56,808 nucleotides of DNA from a virus. Under the pieces are notes generated by a model. That model was given only the letters and a program-made list of their open reading frames with translations. It was not told the DNA's origin and did not search any database. Position 1 is the first letter of the stretch. Each line of letters opens with the position of its first letter. Both the position numbers and the translations under genes were made by a program. Below are positions 39,041-47,349 of the stretch, piece by piece. Location: IMG/VR virus record IMGVR_UViG_3300022752_000083, positions 1-56,808 of that record, one strand, 5' to 3'.

Positions 39041-39429
39041 CAACTCGATTTGACGGTCAATACGACAAGACTAAGCCGTGGCAAGGAGCGTTTGATTCCA
39101 GTGGAACGGCGAGTAGTCGTTATGCGCCGACTTCTTCCGAGAAGTCATGGTCGTATCTGGGACCGTGGGCATCCAACGAAGAACGTTTGACGCAACAGGC
39201 GTTGGTTGTTGCTTCAATTCCGGGGTACAAGATTCAAGAAATGGTAAGACCCAACCTCCCTCAGATTAGATTGTTTCCCGACCGATTCGGTTACGGAGAG
39301 CGTACACAGCCTGAAATTGACGATGTAGTGAGCATTGACCGAGTTTACACTGAGCCACGAGTTTCGTGGTATTCAGGAGGAGTAGGCTCATACTCCGGTT
39401 CTTCTCGAAACAGTTTGGCAGGTGACTAA
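39037..39429 (+). CDS. Unrecognised protein
   Basis: A 130-residue protein, ATGA-coupled to its upstream neighbour and TAATG-coupled downstream. Tyr/Ser/Gly-rich ends with a middle 'EERLTQQALVVASIPGYKIQEMVRPNLPQIRLFPDRFGYG'. No recognised motif. Confidence 0.5.
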   Translation: MTTRFDGQYDKTKPWQGAFDSSGTASSRYAPTSSEKSWSYLGPWASNEERLTQQALVVASIPGYKIQEMVRPNLPQIRLFPDRFGYGERTQPEIDDVVSIDRVYTEPRVSWYSGGVGSYSGSSRNSLAGD

Positions 39430-39629
39430 TGGATACAGAGGGTGGCGGATACCCGCTCGAACTTCAGGCACGACAAATCATGGAAAATGCTACTCTATAT
39501 AGAGGGTCAGCTCCGTGCCCACAATGCGGAGTCATTATGAATCCAGTTGAATTTATGATGAGCAAGGGTCTGTGTCCAGAATGTTTAAACAACAAGATGG
39601 CACAACGAGTTAAAGGAAAAATGGCGTAA
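39429..39629 (+). CDS. Small zinc-ribbon protein
   Basis: A 66-residue protein with 'APCPQCGVIMNPVEFMMSKGLCPECLNNKM' in two parts (CxxC ... CxxC), a zinc ribbon. TAATG-coupled on both sides. Confidence 0.6.
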   Translation: MDTEGGGYPLELQARQIMENATLYRGSAPCPQCGVIMNPVEFMMSKGLCPECLNNKMAQRVKGKMA

Positions 39630-39889
39630 TGGACAACAACAACCCGCCTAATCGCGCAGCAGGTACTCATCAGAAGTACGTCGAGGCGTTGACTAACCCA
39701 TCATACACCGCTGGTTCTCCTCAAGATATGGCGCAGATTATGGGGTTCATTAATCGAACTCGCCCCTTGGAACACACGTATGATTACTCCGACGTTGACC
39801 CTGAAACGGGAGCGGGTCCGTCCATTCATACAGACGACTGCCCTGCATGCGTAGCCGCCCACAATGCTTCAAAGCCGTACGGAGAATAA
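39629..39889 (+). CDS. Small unrecognised protein
   Basis: An 86-residue protein with a possible metal site near the C-terminus ('HTDDCPACVAAH'). Start shares a base with the previous stop. Function unknown. Confidence 0.5.
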   Translation: MDNNNPPNRAAGTHQKYVEALTNPSYTAGSPQDMAQIMGFINRTRPLEHTYDYSDVDPETGAGPSIHTDDCPACVAAHNASKPYGE

Positions 39890-39891
39890 TC

Positions 39892-40107
39892 ATGGGTGCG
39901 TATGACCCTGTTCCTAATCGCGCAGACGCGTATTACAACAACCATGATTTAGATATCACTGGTATTGATATTAACCAACACATTTATACTCCAAAGAAAA
40001 AGAAAACTACTCCAGAACCAAAGTACCGTGTCAGTGCTGACCCGTCACGGGGTAGGCGCACGTTGCCGTGGGGACAAAACCATAAGACAGGAAATGCCCG
40101 TGACTAA
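39892..40107 (+). CDS. Small basic unrecognised protein
   Basis: A 71-residue protein from ATG 39892. Basic C-terminal half with 'YTPKKKKTTPEPKYRV'. The ribosome-binding stretch (GGAGAATAATC) resembles those of other genes in this region. Overlaps the next gene by 14 bp. Confidence 0.5.
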   Translation: MGAYDPVPNRADAYYNNHDLDITGIDINQHIYTPKKKKTTPEPKYRVSADPSRGRRTLPWGQNHKTGNARD

Positions 40108-40408
40108 TAGCGAACCAAAGTCCGTATCATCCGGACTCCCATTGCGTCAAGAACTTAAAGAAGCAGGGTTTCTTGAGGATGAAGACGCAGAAAACTATGT
40201 CATACACTACGGGTTGACATCCGACGTACACCCCATGCGCAGTAACTACGGTGGCACTGAGCTTCGTTGGTGTCCCGCACCTCACGGTCAGCCGTCAGAG
40301 TGCGAATCGTGCGGTTGGAATGGTGCTTTTCCATCGAACAACCCCCGAGGCGGTAGTCACGATTGTCCGGGTTGTGGTCGAGAACTAGATTACGAAGGAG
40401 CGTACTAA
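40094..40408 (+). CDS. Zinc-ribbon protein
   Basis: A 104-residue protein from ATG 40094. 'RWCPAPHGQPSECESCGWNGAFPSN...SHDCPGCGREL' forms a C-x2-C ... C-x2-C zinc ribbon. The first half is charged ('RQELKEAGFLEDEDAEN'). Function unknown. Confidence 0.55.
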   Translation: MPVTNSEPKSVSSGLPLRQELKEAGFLEDEDAENYVIHYGLTSDVHPMRSNYGGTELRWCPAPHGQPSECESCGWNGAFPSNNPRGGSHDCPGCGRELDYEGAY

Positions 40409-40752
40409 TGAGTGAAACCCCCGGCGAATTGTTCGTCAATCGCAATGTTAGAGACCGACGCTCTCCTAAAGAGATATTGCGTTACCATGTTTCTGGTGCA
40501 ATCGAGCGCGGAGAGAAAGAGCCGATTGTTGGCATTACTGCGGATGACGTAAAAGACGACTATTCAGAAGACGATGAGTTCGATAACACCGATTTGCGCT
40601 ACATGATGAATGAGCACGAAGGCGATGGCGTTATGGTTGGCGGTACCGCAATCTGCGAGACTTGTGGCGCAAAGTTGAACCGCGTCACGGACAAGTGCAA
40701 AGACCCTAACCACAATCGCCCCATTTCAACCAGCCAGCAATCTGGGTATTAG
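40408..40752 (+). CDS. Small zinc-binding protein
   Basis: A 114-residue protein, TAATG-coupled. 'AICETCGAKLNRVTDKCKDPNHNRP' (CxxC ... C...H) near the C-terminus suggests a zinc site; the preceding ~50 residues are strongly acidic. Function unknown. Confidence 0.55.
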   Translation: MSETPGELFVNRNVRDRRSPKEILRYHVSGAIERGEKEPIVGITADDVKDDYSEDDEFDNTDLRYMMNEHEGDGVMVGGTAICETCGAKLNRVTDKCKDPNHNRPISTSQQSGY

Positions 40753-40761
40753 GAAGTAATC

Positions 40762-40989
40762 ATGACTACATTCCACGACCGTCGTAACGGAAGCCACAGC
40801 AACTTGCCCGACGACTACGATGCCCAAGACTTTTTCAGCAGCGCCAAGTGCGACAACTGCGGAGCTACCGGCATGGTGGTCGGTGTTGGTAGCAAAGACT
40901 TGTGCCCAGACTGTGCAAACAAAACCCGAGGCAGCCGCATAAGTGACGACGAAAAGGCAGACCGCAAAACACTCGGTTACGAAGATTAA
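40762..40989 (+). CDS. Small zinc-ribbon protein
   Basis: A 75-residue protein with a zinc ribbon ('KCDNCGATGMVVGVGSKDLCPDCANK', CxxC...CxxC, split here). RBS: AGGAAGTAATC before the ATG. Function unknown. Confidence 0.6.
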   Translation: MTTFHDRRNGSHSNLPDDYDAQDFFSSAKCDNCGATGMVVGVGSKDLCPDCANKTRGSRISDDEKADRKTLGYED

Positions 40990-40999
40990 GGAAGTAATC

Positions 41000-41209
41000 A
41001 TGGCAGTTAACACTTCGCGTTCGATGAACGCCAGCCTCAACGAAGGCTCGACAGACGGTAAGTACCGTAAGGTACGCCCCAACACCGAAGTCATTCCCGG
41101 TGCTCCCGATGCTACTTTAGAGAACCGCCAGAGCCTGAACCCGTTCTACAACTACGGTTTCGCCACGTCAGAGTACCCGGATTCGGCTAAGGTCAACCCC
41201 GGTAAGTAA
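41000..41209 (+). CDS. Small unrecognised protein
   Basis: A 69-residue protein from ATG 41000 with the same ribosome-binding stretch as its neighbour (GGAAGTAATCATG). Basic and Asn/Ser-rich, ending 'VNPGK'. No motif recognised. Confidence 0.55.
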   Translation: MAVNTSRSMNASLNEGSTDGKYRKVRPNTEVIPGAPDATLENRQSLNPFYNYGFATSEYPDSAKVNPGK

Positions 41210-41211
41210 TC

Positions 41212-41967
41212 GTGGGCTACCGTTTCGAAAGCGAAGAAGAGGCAGACCCAGAAGAGCCACCAGCCTCTCTGGGTAACCTCAATCCTAAGCAATTCGAAAA
41301 ACGCCAAGAACTTTTGTCGGAGTTTACTCCGCTTACGCCGGAGATGCAGGTAAACGCTGCCCGCAATCGAGAGACACGGCGAGCAAACAAAGCCGCTCCT
41401 GCCAGAATTAACGAGCACTACCACGTAGGAATCGTAGACCAACAAAGTAAAGACAACTACGAATTGGGTGACGGGAACACCCCGTACAACTTTGAACACA
41501 TTATCCCTGTAGACATTGATGCTGCACAACGTTTGTACCCTCGTGCATCCAAAGAAATGTTGGTTAAAATCGCTCACGCAACAGCTCAGCGCACCGCTAA
41601 AGCTGTTTTAGAGAAACATTTCCAATCAATACCTAAAAAGAACGTAACTACTGCCGAACGCAGCCCCGAAGGGTTTATTACGCACAACACTCGTTTTGGT
41701 GTCGGTGCCCGAGCGGACCTAGAGGCATTTATTACTCACAGGTATCAACTTGAGGGCGACCCTAAGCATGAGGAAGAACCGGGTTCTTTCTACGCAGATT
41801 ACGGCTCTCAAGGTTACGCGCTTTCAGGTTCTACTGCCACTCCAGTTTCTCCCGTTGTTGGACGGTATGTTCAAAGCACCCGTAAAGATGGAAGCAAAAC
41901 CATGCGAGTAAGCGAAGCTACCAGACAACCGGGGCAAATTAATGTTGGAGCAAATCCTTACCGGTAG
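41212..41967 (+). CDS. Unrecognised protein
   Basis: A 251-residue protein from GTG 41212. Acidic N-terminus ('ESEEEADPEEPPA'), a middle with 'EHIIPVDIDAAQRLYPRASKEMLVKIAHATAQRTAKAVLEKHF', and a Ser/Thr/Gly-rich C-terminus. No family recognised. The next gene begins after a short non-coding leader. Confidence 0.6.
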   Translation: MGYRFESEEEADPEEPPASLGNLNPKQFEKRQELLSEFTPLTPEMQVNAARNRETRRANKAAPARINEHYHVGIVDQQSKDNYELGDGNTPYNFEHIIPVDIDAAQRLYPRASKEMLVKIAHATAQRTAKAVLEKHFQSIPKKNVTTAERSPEGFITHNTRFGVGARADLEAFITHRYQLEGDPKHEEEPGSFYADYGSQGYALSGSTATPVSPVVGRYVQSTRKDGSKTMRVSEATRQPGQINVGANPYR

Positions 41968-41993
41968 TTTCAAATATTGCAAATCAGGTGTAT

Positions 41994-42013
41994 GATTCCC
42001 TTAGAAAGGAATC
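41994..42013 (+). promoter_or_regulatory. Hairpin with ribosome-binding site before 42017
   Basis: GATTCC (41994-41999) pairs with GGAATC (42008-42013) around CTTAGAAA. The right arm includes the GGA of the ribosome-binding site of the next gene. A TATGAT at 41991-41996 could be a -10 element. The same layout is seen before 18724. Confidence 0.35.
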
Positions 42014-42016
42014 ATC

Positions 42017-42577
42017 ATGGCAAATAATACGTGCCCCTATTGCGAGAGCAAGAACTGTCTCCAGAACATTGGGATACTAATAGACTCGGGAACATCGAGT
42101 ACCAACACGTTTGGTCTGACCTATAATTCCGAAGAGGGCATGACTCCCGGAATGTATTGGTCATCAACTGCTTCGGGATTAGCCCAAAGGTTTGCACCTC
42201 CCGGAATACCCGGAGACATTACTTTCTGGAACTTTTTGGGCTGGTGGGTACTTACAACTCCCATTATTGGGTGGATTGCGTTTACTTCGTTTTTTCGAGA
42301 CTGGAATACATGGGAATCATCGGGTAGTGTTTGGATGACATACATTATCTTTGGGATTCCGGTGGGTATGCTGTTTGGTTTAGCGGCTTCTTGGTCAATT
42401 CAAATGTTAATTTTTGCATCCAAGAAAGAGCTGCGGAGACGTTACGGTTGGGGGTATTACTACCTTCGAAACGCTACTTTTTGCATGAGGTGTGGAACCG
42501 CTTTTGACCTGTGGCATTCGGGTTCCCCAGAAGAATTTGTTTCAAAGAAGTTTGACCTGAGCCAGTACGCTCAATGA
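42017..42577 (+). CDS. Membrane protein with zinc-binding ends
   Basis: A 186-residue protein with two membrane spans (about 70-90 and 108-130). An N-terminal 'CPYCESKNC' and a C-terminal 'NATFCMRCGTAFD' could bind one zinc. The position between hairpin and next gene suggests independent expression. Function unknown; it resembles bacterial zinc-ribbon membrane proteins of unassigned role. Confidence 0.6.
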   Translation: MANNTCPYCESKNCLQNIGILIDSGTSSTNTFGLTYNSEEGMTPGMYWSSTASGLAQRFAPPGIPGDITFWNFLGWWVLTTPIIGWIAFTSFFRDWNTWESSGSVWMTYIIFGIPVGMLFGLAASWSIQMLIFASKKELRRRYGWGYYYLRNATFCMRCGTAFDLWHSGSPEEFVSKKFDLSQYAQ

Positions 42578-42607
42578 ACTAGGATTACAAACTGTTAGGA
42601 GCACAAT

Positions 42608-43168
42608 ATGGCTGATGTACCACTTCTCGGTAAACGCGAAATGCACGACGGACCGGTTATCCGGCTGTTGTACTGCCTCGTATGCAACACGATGGAAGAA
42701 CTGCCCCCTTTTGAGGGAAAACCGGAGCATGATTATTTGCTTGAAATCTCTGTAGAGAAACACGTGTTTCCGTCTGGAGAACCTCACAAAGGTAAGCTGT
42801 TTATTCTCCCGGTAAAAACATGGGGCAACCCAGCGTACCGCAAAGAGATTATCAATCAACTTAAGGGCGGTGGAGCCGAGGGTCTTGATGCTATGACCCC
42901 CGAGAAGGATTACTACTCCAGCAAAATGCAGTTTGCTGAAGATGCCATGTCGTGTTACGAAAAACACAACAGACCACAAATTGGTTGCAATGATTACAAG
43001 TCCCCCGAGAAACGCCTTTTGCCTAAGACGGCAAAGGAGCGTAAAGATGTAGGCTTGGAGTCTCCGGAGAACGCTCCGGGTCCAAAGGTCTACCTTTGTA
43101 ACTTTTGTCCATTCCATAGCGTTGCCATTACCAACGCCCGTATGAAGCAGGGTCTCTATGACAATTAA
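42608..43168 (+). CDS. Unrecognised protein with Cys pairs
   Basis: A 186-residue protein with a GGAGCAC RBS. 'LLYCLVCNTMEELPPF' near the N-terminus and 'KVYLCNFCPFHS' near the C-terminus form two CxxC sites that could bind zinc together. A long charged middle links them. Function unknown. Confidence 0.6.
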   Translation: MADVPLLGKREMHDGPVIRLLYCLVCNTMEELPPFEGKPEHDYLLEISVEKHVFPSGEPHKGKLFILPVKTWGNPAYRKEIINQLKGGGAEGLDAMTPEKDYYSSKMQFAEDAMSCYEKHNRPQIGCNDYKSPEKRLLPKTAKERKDVGLESPENAPGPKVYLCNFCPFHSVAITNARMKQGLYDN

Positions 43169-43433
43169 TTATCAGTACAGCATTACTGTTGACGAAGACG
43201 GCTCGATTAAAATTGACACCAAAGTTCCCGAAGGTGTTGAGGTAAAGAAAGAAGCTGGAATCTTCGACATCATTGATTCCTCACGCAAGTGTGTTGCTGA
43301 CCTTGAACGGTCACTGCTCATAGAAGGAATTACCCAAGCGGTAAACTCCCTCATGCCTACTCCCGAACCAACGGTAGCAGACAAAGTGTCTAACGCCCTT
43401 AAGGAACGAACGGCTACACCCGATACCGAGTAA
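43158..43433 (+). CDS. Small acidic protein
   Basis: A 91-residue protein, overlapping the previous gene by 11 bp. N-terminal beta part ('YSITVDEDGSIKIDTKVP'), then an amphipathic helix. Function unknown. Confidence 0.55.
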   Translation: MTINYQYSITVDEDGSIKIDTKVPEGVEVKKEAGIFDIIDSSRKCVADLERSLLIEGITQAVNSLMPTPEPTVADKVSNALKERTATPDTE

Positions 43434-43462
43434 AGTCAGCATATATGCACTAAACTTTACTT

Positions 43463-44359
43463 ATGGATATAACCGGTTCGCCTACATCGTATTTTAGCGA
43501 GCCGTCAACCCATCTTGACCCCAACTTGTTTGAAGGTCGCCACCTCAAAAGCTGGGCACGACAGGGTATTCAGTCACTGTTGGTTGGCTTTTTAAGCCAT
43601 AAGTACCGTCACCCAGAACTGTGGTCCCACGCATGGCTGGCTGGGTCAGGGGTTTCGTACCAGTGGGAAGCCGCCAGACAGCCCGGAGACCTTGACTGTT
43701 TATTCGGTGTGGACTACATCCAGTTCCGCAAAGCCAACCCAGAATTCACGGGTTTATCAGACCGTGAAATCGCAGAGCAGATTAACGATGATATTCACGA
43801 GGGATTGCACCCCCAGACTGAGAACTGGAACGGTTACGAACTGACGTTCTACGCACTACAAACAGATGATATTCGCACCATCCACCCGTACGCGGCATAT
43901 GATGTTAAATACGATGAGTGGACTGTCATTCCAGACCCAACAGAACGTGCGTCCTACAACCCAGACTGGGAAGAGGTTGTCAACAGCGACCGAGCAAAGA
44001 CACAGCAGGTAGTCACTCGATTCCAAGCTGCGCTTAACGAGTCCGCCACCGCGTACAACGAGGCACTTCGCCGTAACGCAGAGACTCGTTTGGAAGCCGC
44101 GTCTCAGCAAGGTGCAGCACTCTACGACGAGATTCACGGCAACCGCGCTCTGGCGTTCTCAGACACGGGCGAAGGTTATTCAGACTTTAATAACTACAGA
44201 TGGCAAGCAGGAAAACGTGAGGGCACGGTTCAGGTTTTGCGCCAGATTCGCCAACGAGTGGACGCCGTCAAGGAACAGCGAGAGAAGTCCCTGTACGGGG
44301 CTAGTCTACCCGACGCTCATCTAGCACTTCGCACATCCGCACTTTACGGCAGGTCATAA
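43463..44359 (+). CDS. Nucleotidyltransferase-like protein
   Basis: A 298-residue protein. 'HAWLAGSGVSYQWEAARQPGDLDCLFGVDY' (G61-S62 and D76-x-D78) has the GS...DxD signature of the DNA polymerase beta-like nucleotidyltransferase fold. A 'WNGYELTFYAL...DIRTIHPYAAYDV' segment follows; this third beta strand would normally give the last carboxylate. The C-terminal ~120 residues are helical. Substrate unknown; could modify a small molecule, RNA or protein. Confidence 0.7.
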   Translation: MDITGSPTSYFSEPSTHLDPNLFEGRHLKSWARQGIQSLLVGFLSHKYRHPELWSHAWLAGSGVSYQWEAARQPGDLDCLFGVDYIQFRKANPEFTGLSDREIAEQINDDIHEGLHPQTENWNGYELTFYALQTDDIRTIHPYAAYDVKYDEWTVIPDPTERASYNPDWEEVVNSDRAKTQQVVTRFQAALNESATAYNEALRRNAETRLEAASQQGAALYDEIHGNRALAFSDTGEGYSDFNNYRWQAGKREGTVQVLRQIRQRVDAVKEQREKSLYGASLPDAHLALRTSALYGRS

Positions 44360-44856
44360 TGGATATCAGCGCACAGTTTCTCCCGTACAAAAACCCGTGG
44401 ACAGACACATGGCACAAAAACATTGGTGACCCAACTCCCGCTGACCCAGACACCATAGAAACCCCTCACGGGTATTTGACCCATCACCAGTACACAGGTT
44501 CGCTGTTTCATGTAACAGGCAGCAATTACCAAGAGTTGTTTGACAGCGAAGATGCGCATGAGAAAGCCATGTCCCGTTACTTAAGGAGTAAAAGTCCAGA
44601 AGACTACAACGCCGTAGTTGATTTGCACGGTGGCAATGAAGAGTCCGCCCTCAGCGCACTTCGAATTCACAACGGCAGAAGGATTGAGCGCGAACGTCAG
44701 GGTGAAATGCGCGCAGAGTACGGCGCAGGATTCTACACCGACAAAGAATATGTAAACGGTCTAGCAAATGCAGCGTCTGAGTACCCAGAAATTCAACGCC
44801 CAAATACTTTAAAAGTAGTTAGTGCTCGTACGGTACAGAAACGAGAGCTTAAATAA
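44359..44856 (+). CDS. Unrecognised protein, weak ADP-ribosyltransferase-like pattern
   Basis: A 165-residue protein, TAATG-coupled to the nucleotidyltransferase. 'GSLFHVTGSNYQELF' and later 'EYGAGFYTDKEYVNGLANAASEY' recall the 'lyHvT....' and 'G.GFYtt.....a..yA' motifs of ART-fold proteins, but the final catalytic Glu is uncertain. Treat the family as a suggestion only. Confidence 0.5.
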   Translation: MDISAQFLPYKNPWTDTWHKNIGDPTPADPDTIETPHGYLTHHQYTGSLFHVTGSNYQELFDSEDAHEKAMSRYLRSKSPEDYNAVVDLHGGNEESALSALRIHNGRRIERERQGEMRAEYGAGFYTDKEYVNGLANAASEYPEIQRPNTLKVVSARTVQKRELK

Positions 44857-45311
44857 TGAACCCCGAAGATAGCAAGCAGTTTGATGAAATCATGGGCAGA
44901 AACTACACCCCTGAAGAACGCAAAAATTTACACGCTAAGGGTCTAGCAGAACAGATTCACGCAATTGGTGAAAGTTTATTTGGTCCCCCTCTCTCTGATG
45001 AGGAACAAAAATCAGTTAATGACACACGATTTTTGTCTCGTGTACGCAACTTCCCCGAGAATATGCTGAGAAAAGATAAGAACGGGGAAATGGAAGTGTT
45101 CCACAAAGACCCCGATGGCTGGGAGCACACTTGGGGTGGCGGACCCTACATTGAGCACACCCACCCTAGTGGAGCCGAAGCAATTACTAACATTCACGAC
45201 TATTCATTGCGGCACGGAGAACAGCCGTATGAAAAAGGGTTGTTCACTCCTCACGAGTTCCTCCAGCACGTTCAAGACTTTGAGGAACAGAAACAAGATT
45301 ACAAAGACTAG
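44856..45311 (+). CDS. Unrecognised acidic protein
   Basis: A 151-residue protein, TAATG-coupled. A charged, helical sequence with His/Trp-rich middle ('DPDGWEHTWGGGPYIEHTHP'). No family recognised. Probably works with the two preceding genes, with which it is coupled. Confidence 0.55.
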   Translation: MNPEDSKQFDEIMGRNYTPEERKNLHAKGLAEQIHAIGESLFGPPLSDEEQKSVNDTRFLSRVRNFPENMLRKDKNGEMEVFHKDPDGWEHTWGGGPYIEHTHPSGAEAITNIHDYSLRHGEQPYEKGLFTPHEFLQHVQDFEEQKQDYKD

Positions 45312-45320
45312 ACTCCCACT

Positions 45321-45806
45321 ATGCAAATACTGGTGCAACTAGACGGCGTTCTGCGGAATTCTGACGACCAAATCATCCCCACGGGGATAATCATGGCGTC
45401 TACATTGACTGTCTATAATCAGTTGACCTATATGTCAACGATGACGAGAGCCGAGACCGAGCGTTGGCTCAACGTAAACAAAATCGTTGACTTCGATAAC
45501 GTAATTGATAACTCTGTGGCTTTGGCTGGGGAAAGTCTGGAAGAGCGACAGATTAACTATGCTCGCTCTCGTGGTGCTATCGACTTGTTCATCACCGGAG
45601 ACCCCCACCTGTGGGCTTACGCTTTTGACCTCGGCATTGCATCCGTGATGTTTGCTCAACCTTCTTACCTGCGACCTGAGTTTCGACCTGATGCTCCTCG
45701 TAAAGTACGTGCATGGTCTGAGATTGAAGAGGCTGTGGAAAAGCAGAACGAGCTTCGGACCACCGACCGTCGCCTTACTCGCACAGAAACTTTAAACTTC
45801 GAGTGA
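45321..45806 (+). CDS. HAD-like hydrolase candidate
   Basis: A 161-residue protein. 'MQILVQLDGVLRNSDD' begins like a HAD phosphatase, but the first Asp of the DxD is Gln (Q-L-D), so activity is doubtful. 'YARSRGAIDLFITGDPHLWAYAFDLGI' fits the later 'D' strand of the fold. It precedes the TGT-like gene with a GTGA overlap. Confidence 0.6.
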   Translation: MQILVQLDGVLRNSDDQIIPTGIIMASTLTVYNQLTYMSTMTRAETERWLNVNKIVDFDNVIDNSVALAGESLEERQINYARSRGAIDLFITGDPHLWAYAFDLGIASVMFAQPSYLRPEFRPDAPRKVRAWSEIEEAVEKQNELRTTDRRLTRTETLNFE

Positions 45807-47305
45807 TTATCTTTGGTGGCGTAGAGATTCCAAGTAACCGCACTCTTTTGGAGAGGAGCGGTGTTCAACACGTCATGCTCAACTACTGGGGCTTGCGCAA
45901 ACGTGGGCTTCCCAAAACCAAAGAGTATTTGATTGGTGAGCACTTTTTGCCTGACATGAAAGTGTGGGTAGACTCTGGAGCTGTCCAAGCTGATAAGGCT
46001 AACCTGTCTCGTCAGGAGTTGGAAGACTACGCTGCGGACTACGAGGACTTCATCGCTATCAACTACGACCGCATCGAGGGCTGGGTAGAGTTCGACAGTC
46101 AGGTGCTCGGGCTTCCTGCTATTCAGCAGAACCGAGCTGCCTACGAGAACGACCCCAAGCTCTGGGTAGTCTGGAGAGAGTCCTACGGGCAGATGCTCTT
46201 GCAACGATGGGCTTCTGATTATGCTAACGTTGCTATTCCTTACGAGACTATAGAGTCTGTGACTAACCTTTCTACGGTTACGCGCTCCTTGACTCAGAAG
46301 CATGGTGTTGCTTTCCATGCTCTTGCTACTGCTAAACCTGACAACCTGCGCCAGATTCCATTTGCTACTGCATCTACACTTGCTTGGATTTCCCCCATGC
46401 GTAGAGGCGAAACAATCGTTTGGGATGGCATGAAGCTCATGCGGTATCCAAAAAAGATGAAGGCACAGGCTCGACCAAGATACCGAGCGCAAGTGCTGTC
46501 TGCTGGATTAGACTTTGATTTGTTTGTTGCGGATGACACTTTGGAATCTACACGGGTTGCTATCTGGTCATTTTTACAGTTGGAGAGGTCAATGGATAAA
46601 GATAAACCAGAATTACGCGCTATAAAAGGTGGCAAAGATGACTTGTTATCTGATAACAGTGATGACACCCTATACAGCGGTTTGATGGAATTAGGGGTAG
46701 GGTCTTCTAATAACAGTGGGTCTGAGATGCGGAAACATGAAGCCTCAGAAGTGATTCCCAGAGACCCCTCAGAGGTCACTCCGCTACCTGTTTTCGGGTA
46801 CTCAATGAAGACTATTGTAGACGTAGATGATGCCGGTAACGAGGTGCTTAGAGACGCGCCTGTGGTGCAGTCCAACGGGGTGTCTTTGCGCAACTGCAAC
46901 ACCTGTTTTGTGGCTTCCAATTGCCCTGCTTTCAAGCCTGATACGACCTGTGCCTTTAACCTGCCAGTAGAGGTTCGTACCAAAGAACAATTAAAGGCTC
47001 TTCTTACTGCAATCATTGAAATGCAGGGGCAAAGAGTAGCATTTATGCGCTTCCAAGAGGAATTGAACGGCGGGTATGCTGACCCCAATGTGTCCCAAGA
47101 AATGGATAGATTATTCAAGTTAGTTAAGTCCGTCAAAGAATTAGAAGAGAATAAAGAGTTCATCAGAATCACTGCTGAACGCCAGTCCTCTGGTGGAGTA
47201 TTGAGTGCCATTTTTGGTGATAGGGCTGCTGCTCTGAGAGAGATGGAACAACCTCTAAATGAAGAGCAAACCACTATGGTTATTCGGCAATCCATCGAAA
47301 ACTAG
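45803..47305 (+). CDS. TGT/DpdA-like N-terminal domain fused to a Cys-rich C-terminal domain
   Basis: A 500-residue protein from GTG 45803. Residues ~1-260 look like the TIM barrel of tRNA-guanine transglycosylases/DpdA: 'MKVWVDSGAVQAD' (D57-S-G), 'WVEFDSQVLG', then 'HALATAKPDNLRQIPFATASTLAWISPMRRGETIVWDG'. Residues ~270-345 are a low-complexity acidic linker. Residues ~360-480 ('NCNTCFVASNCPAFKPDTTC', then 'RTKEQLKALLTAIIEMQGQRVAFMRF', '...LFKLVKSVKELEENKEF') form a helical Cys-cluster domain that I recall from actinophage proteins encoded near terminase; it may relate to packaging. No deazaguanine-synthesis gene is in the window. Confidence 0.6.
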   Translation: MIIFGGVEIPSNRTLLERSGVQHVMLNYWGLRKRGLPKTKEYLIGEHFLPDMKVWVDSGAVQADKANLSRQELEDYAADYEDFIAINYDRIEGWVEFDSQVLGLPAIQQNRAAYENDPKLWVVWRESYGQMLLQRWASDYANVAIPYETIESVTNLSTVTRSLTQKHGVAFHALATAKPDNLRQIPFATASTLAWISPMRRGETIVWDGMKLMRYPKKMKAQARPRYRAQVLSAGLDFDLFVADDTLESTRVAIWSFLQLERSMDKDKPELRAIKGGKDDLLSDNSDDTLYSGLMELGVGSSNNSGSEMRKHEASEVIPRDPSEVTPLPVFGYSMKTIVDVDDAGNEVLRDAPVVQSNGVSLRNCNTCFVASNCPAFKPDTTCAFNLPVEVRTKEQLKALLTAIIEMQGQRVAFMRFQEELNGGYADPNVSQEMDRLFKLVKSVKELEENKEFIRITAERQSSGGVLSAIFGDRAAALREMEQPLNEEQTTMVIRQSIEN

Positions 47306-47317
47306 TTATCTGATAAC
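46645..47317 (+). repeat. Two copies of the palindrome GTTATCTGATAAC
   Basis: A 13-bp palindrome, GTTATC-T-GATAAC, occurs at 46645-46657 inside the TGT-like gene and at 47305-47317 across its stop codon and the gap beyond. In both cases AGT follows, so 16 bp are identical. The 660-bp separation and the location at the convergence of the two transcription directions suggest a protein-binding site. A chance match within the reading frame is possible. Confidence 0.5.
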
Positions 47318-47349
47318 AGTCAACTGCTGTAGATGAAACATGGTAGTCG

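Noticed and set aside
45665-47295. Two long leftward reading frames opposite the HAD-like and TGT-like genes
   Set aside because: Their length comes from the codon use of the rightward genes. Their translations show no motif, while the rightward frames have recognisable domains and end overlaps.
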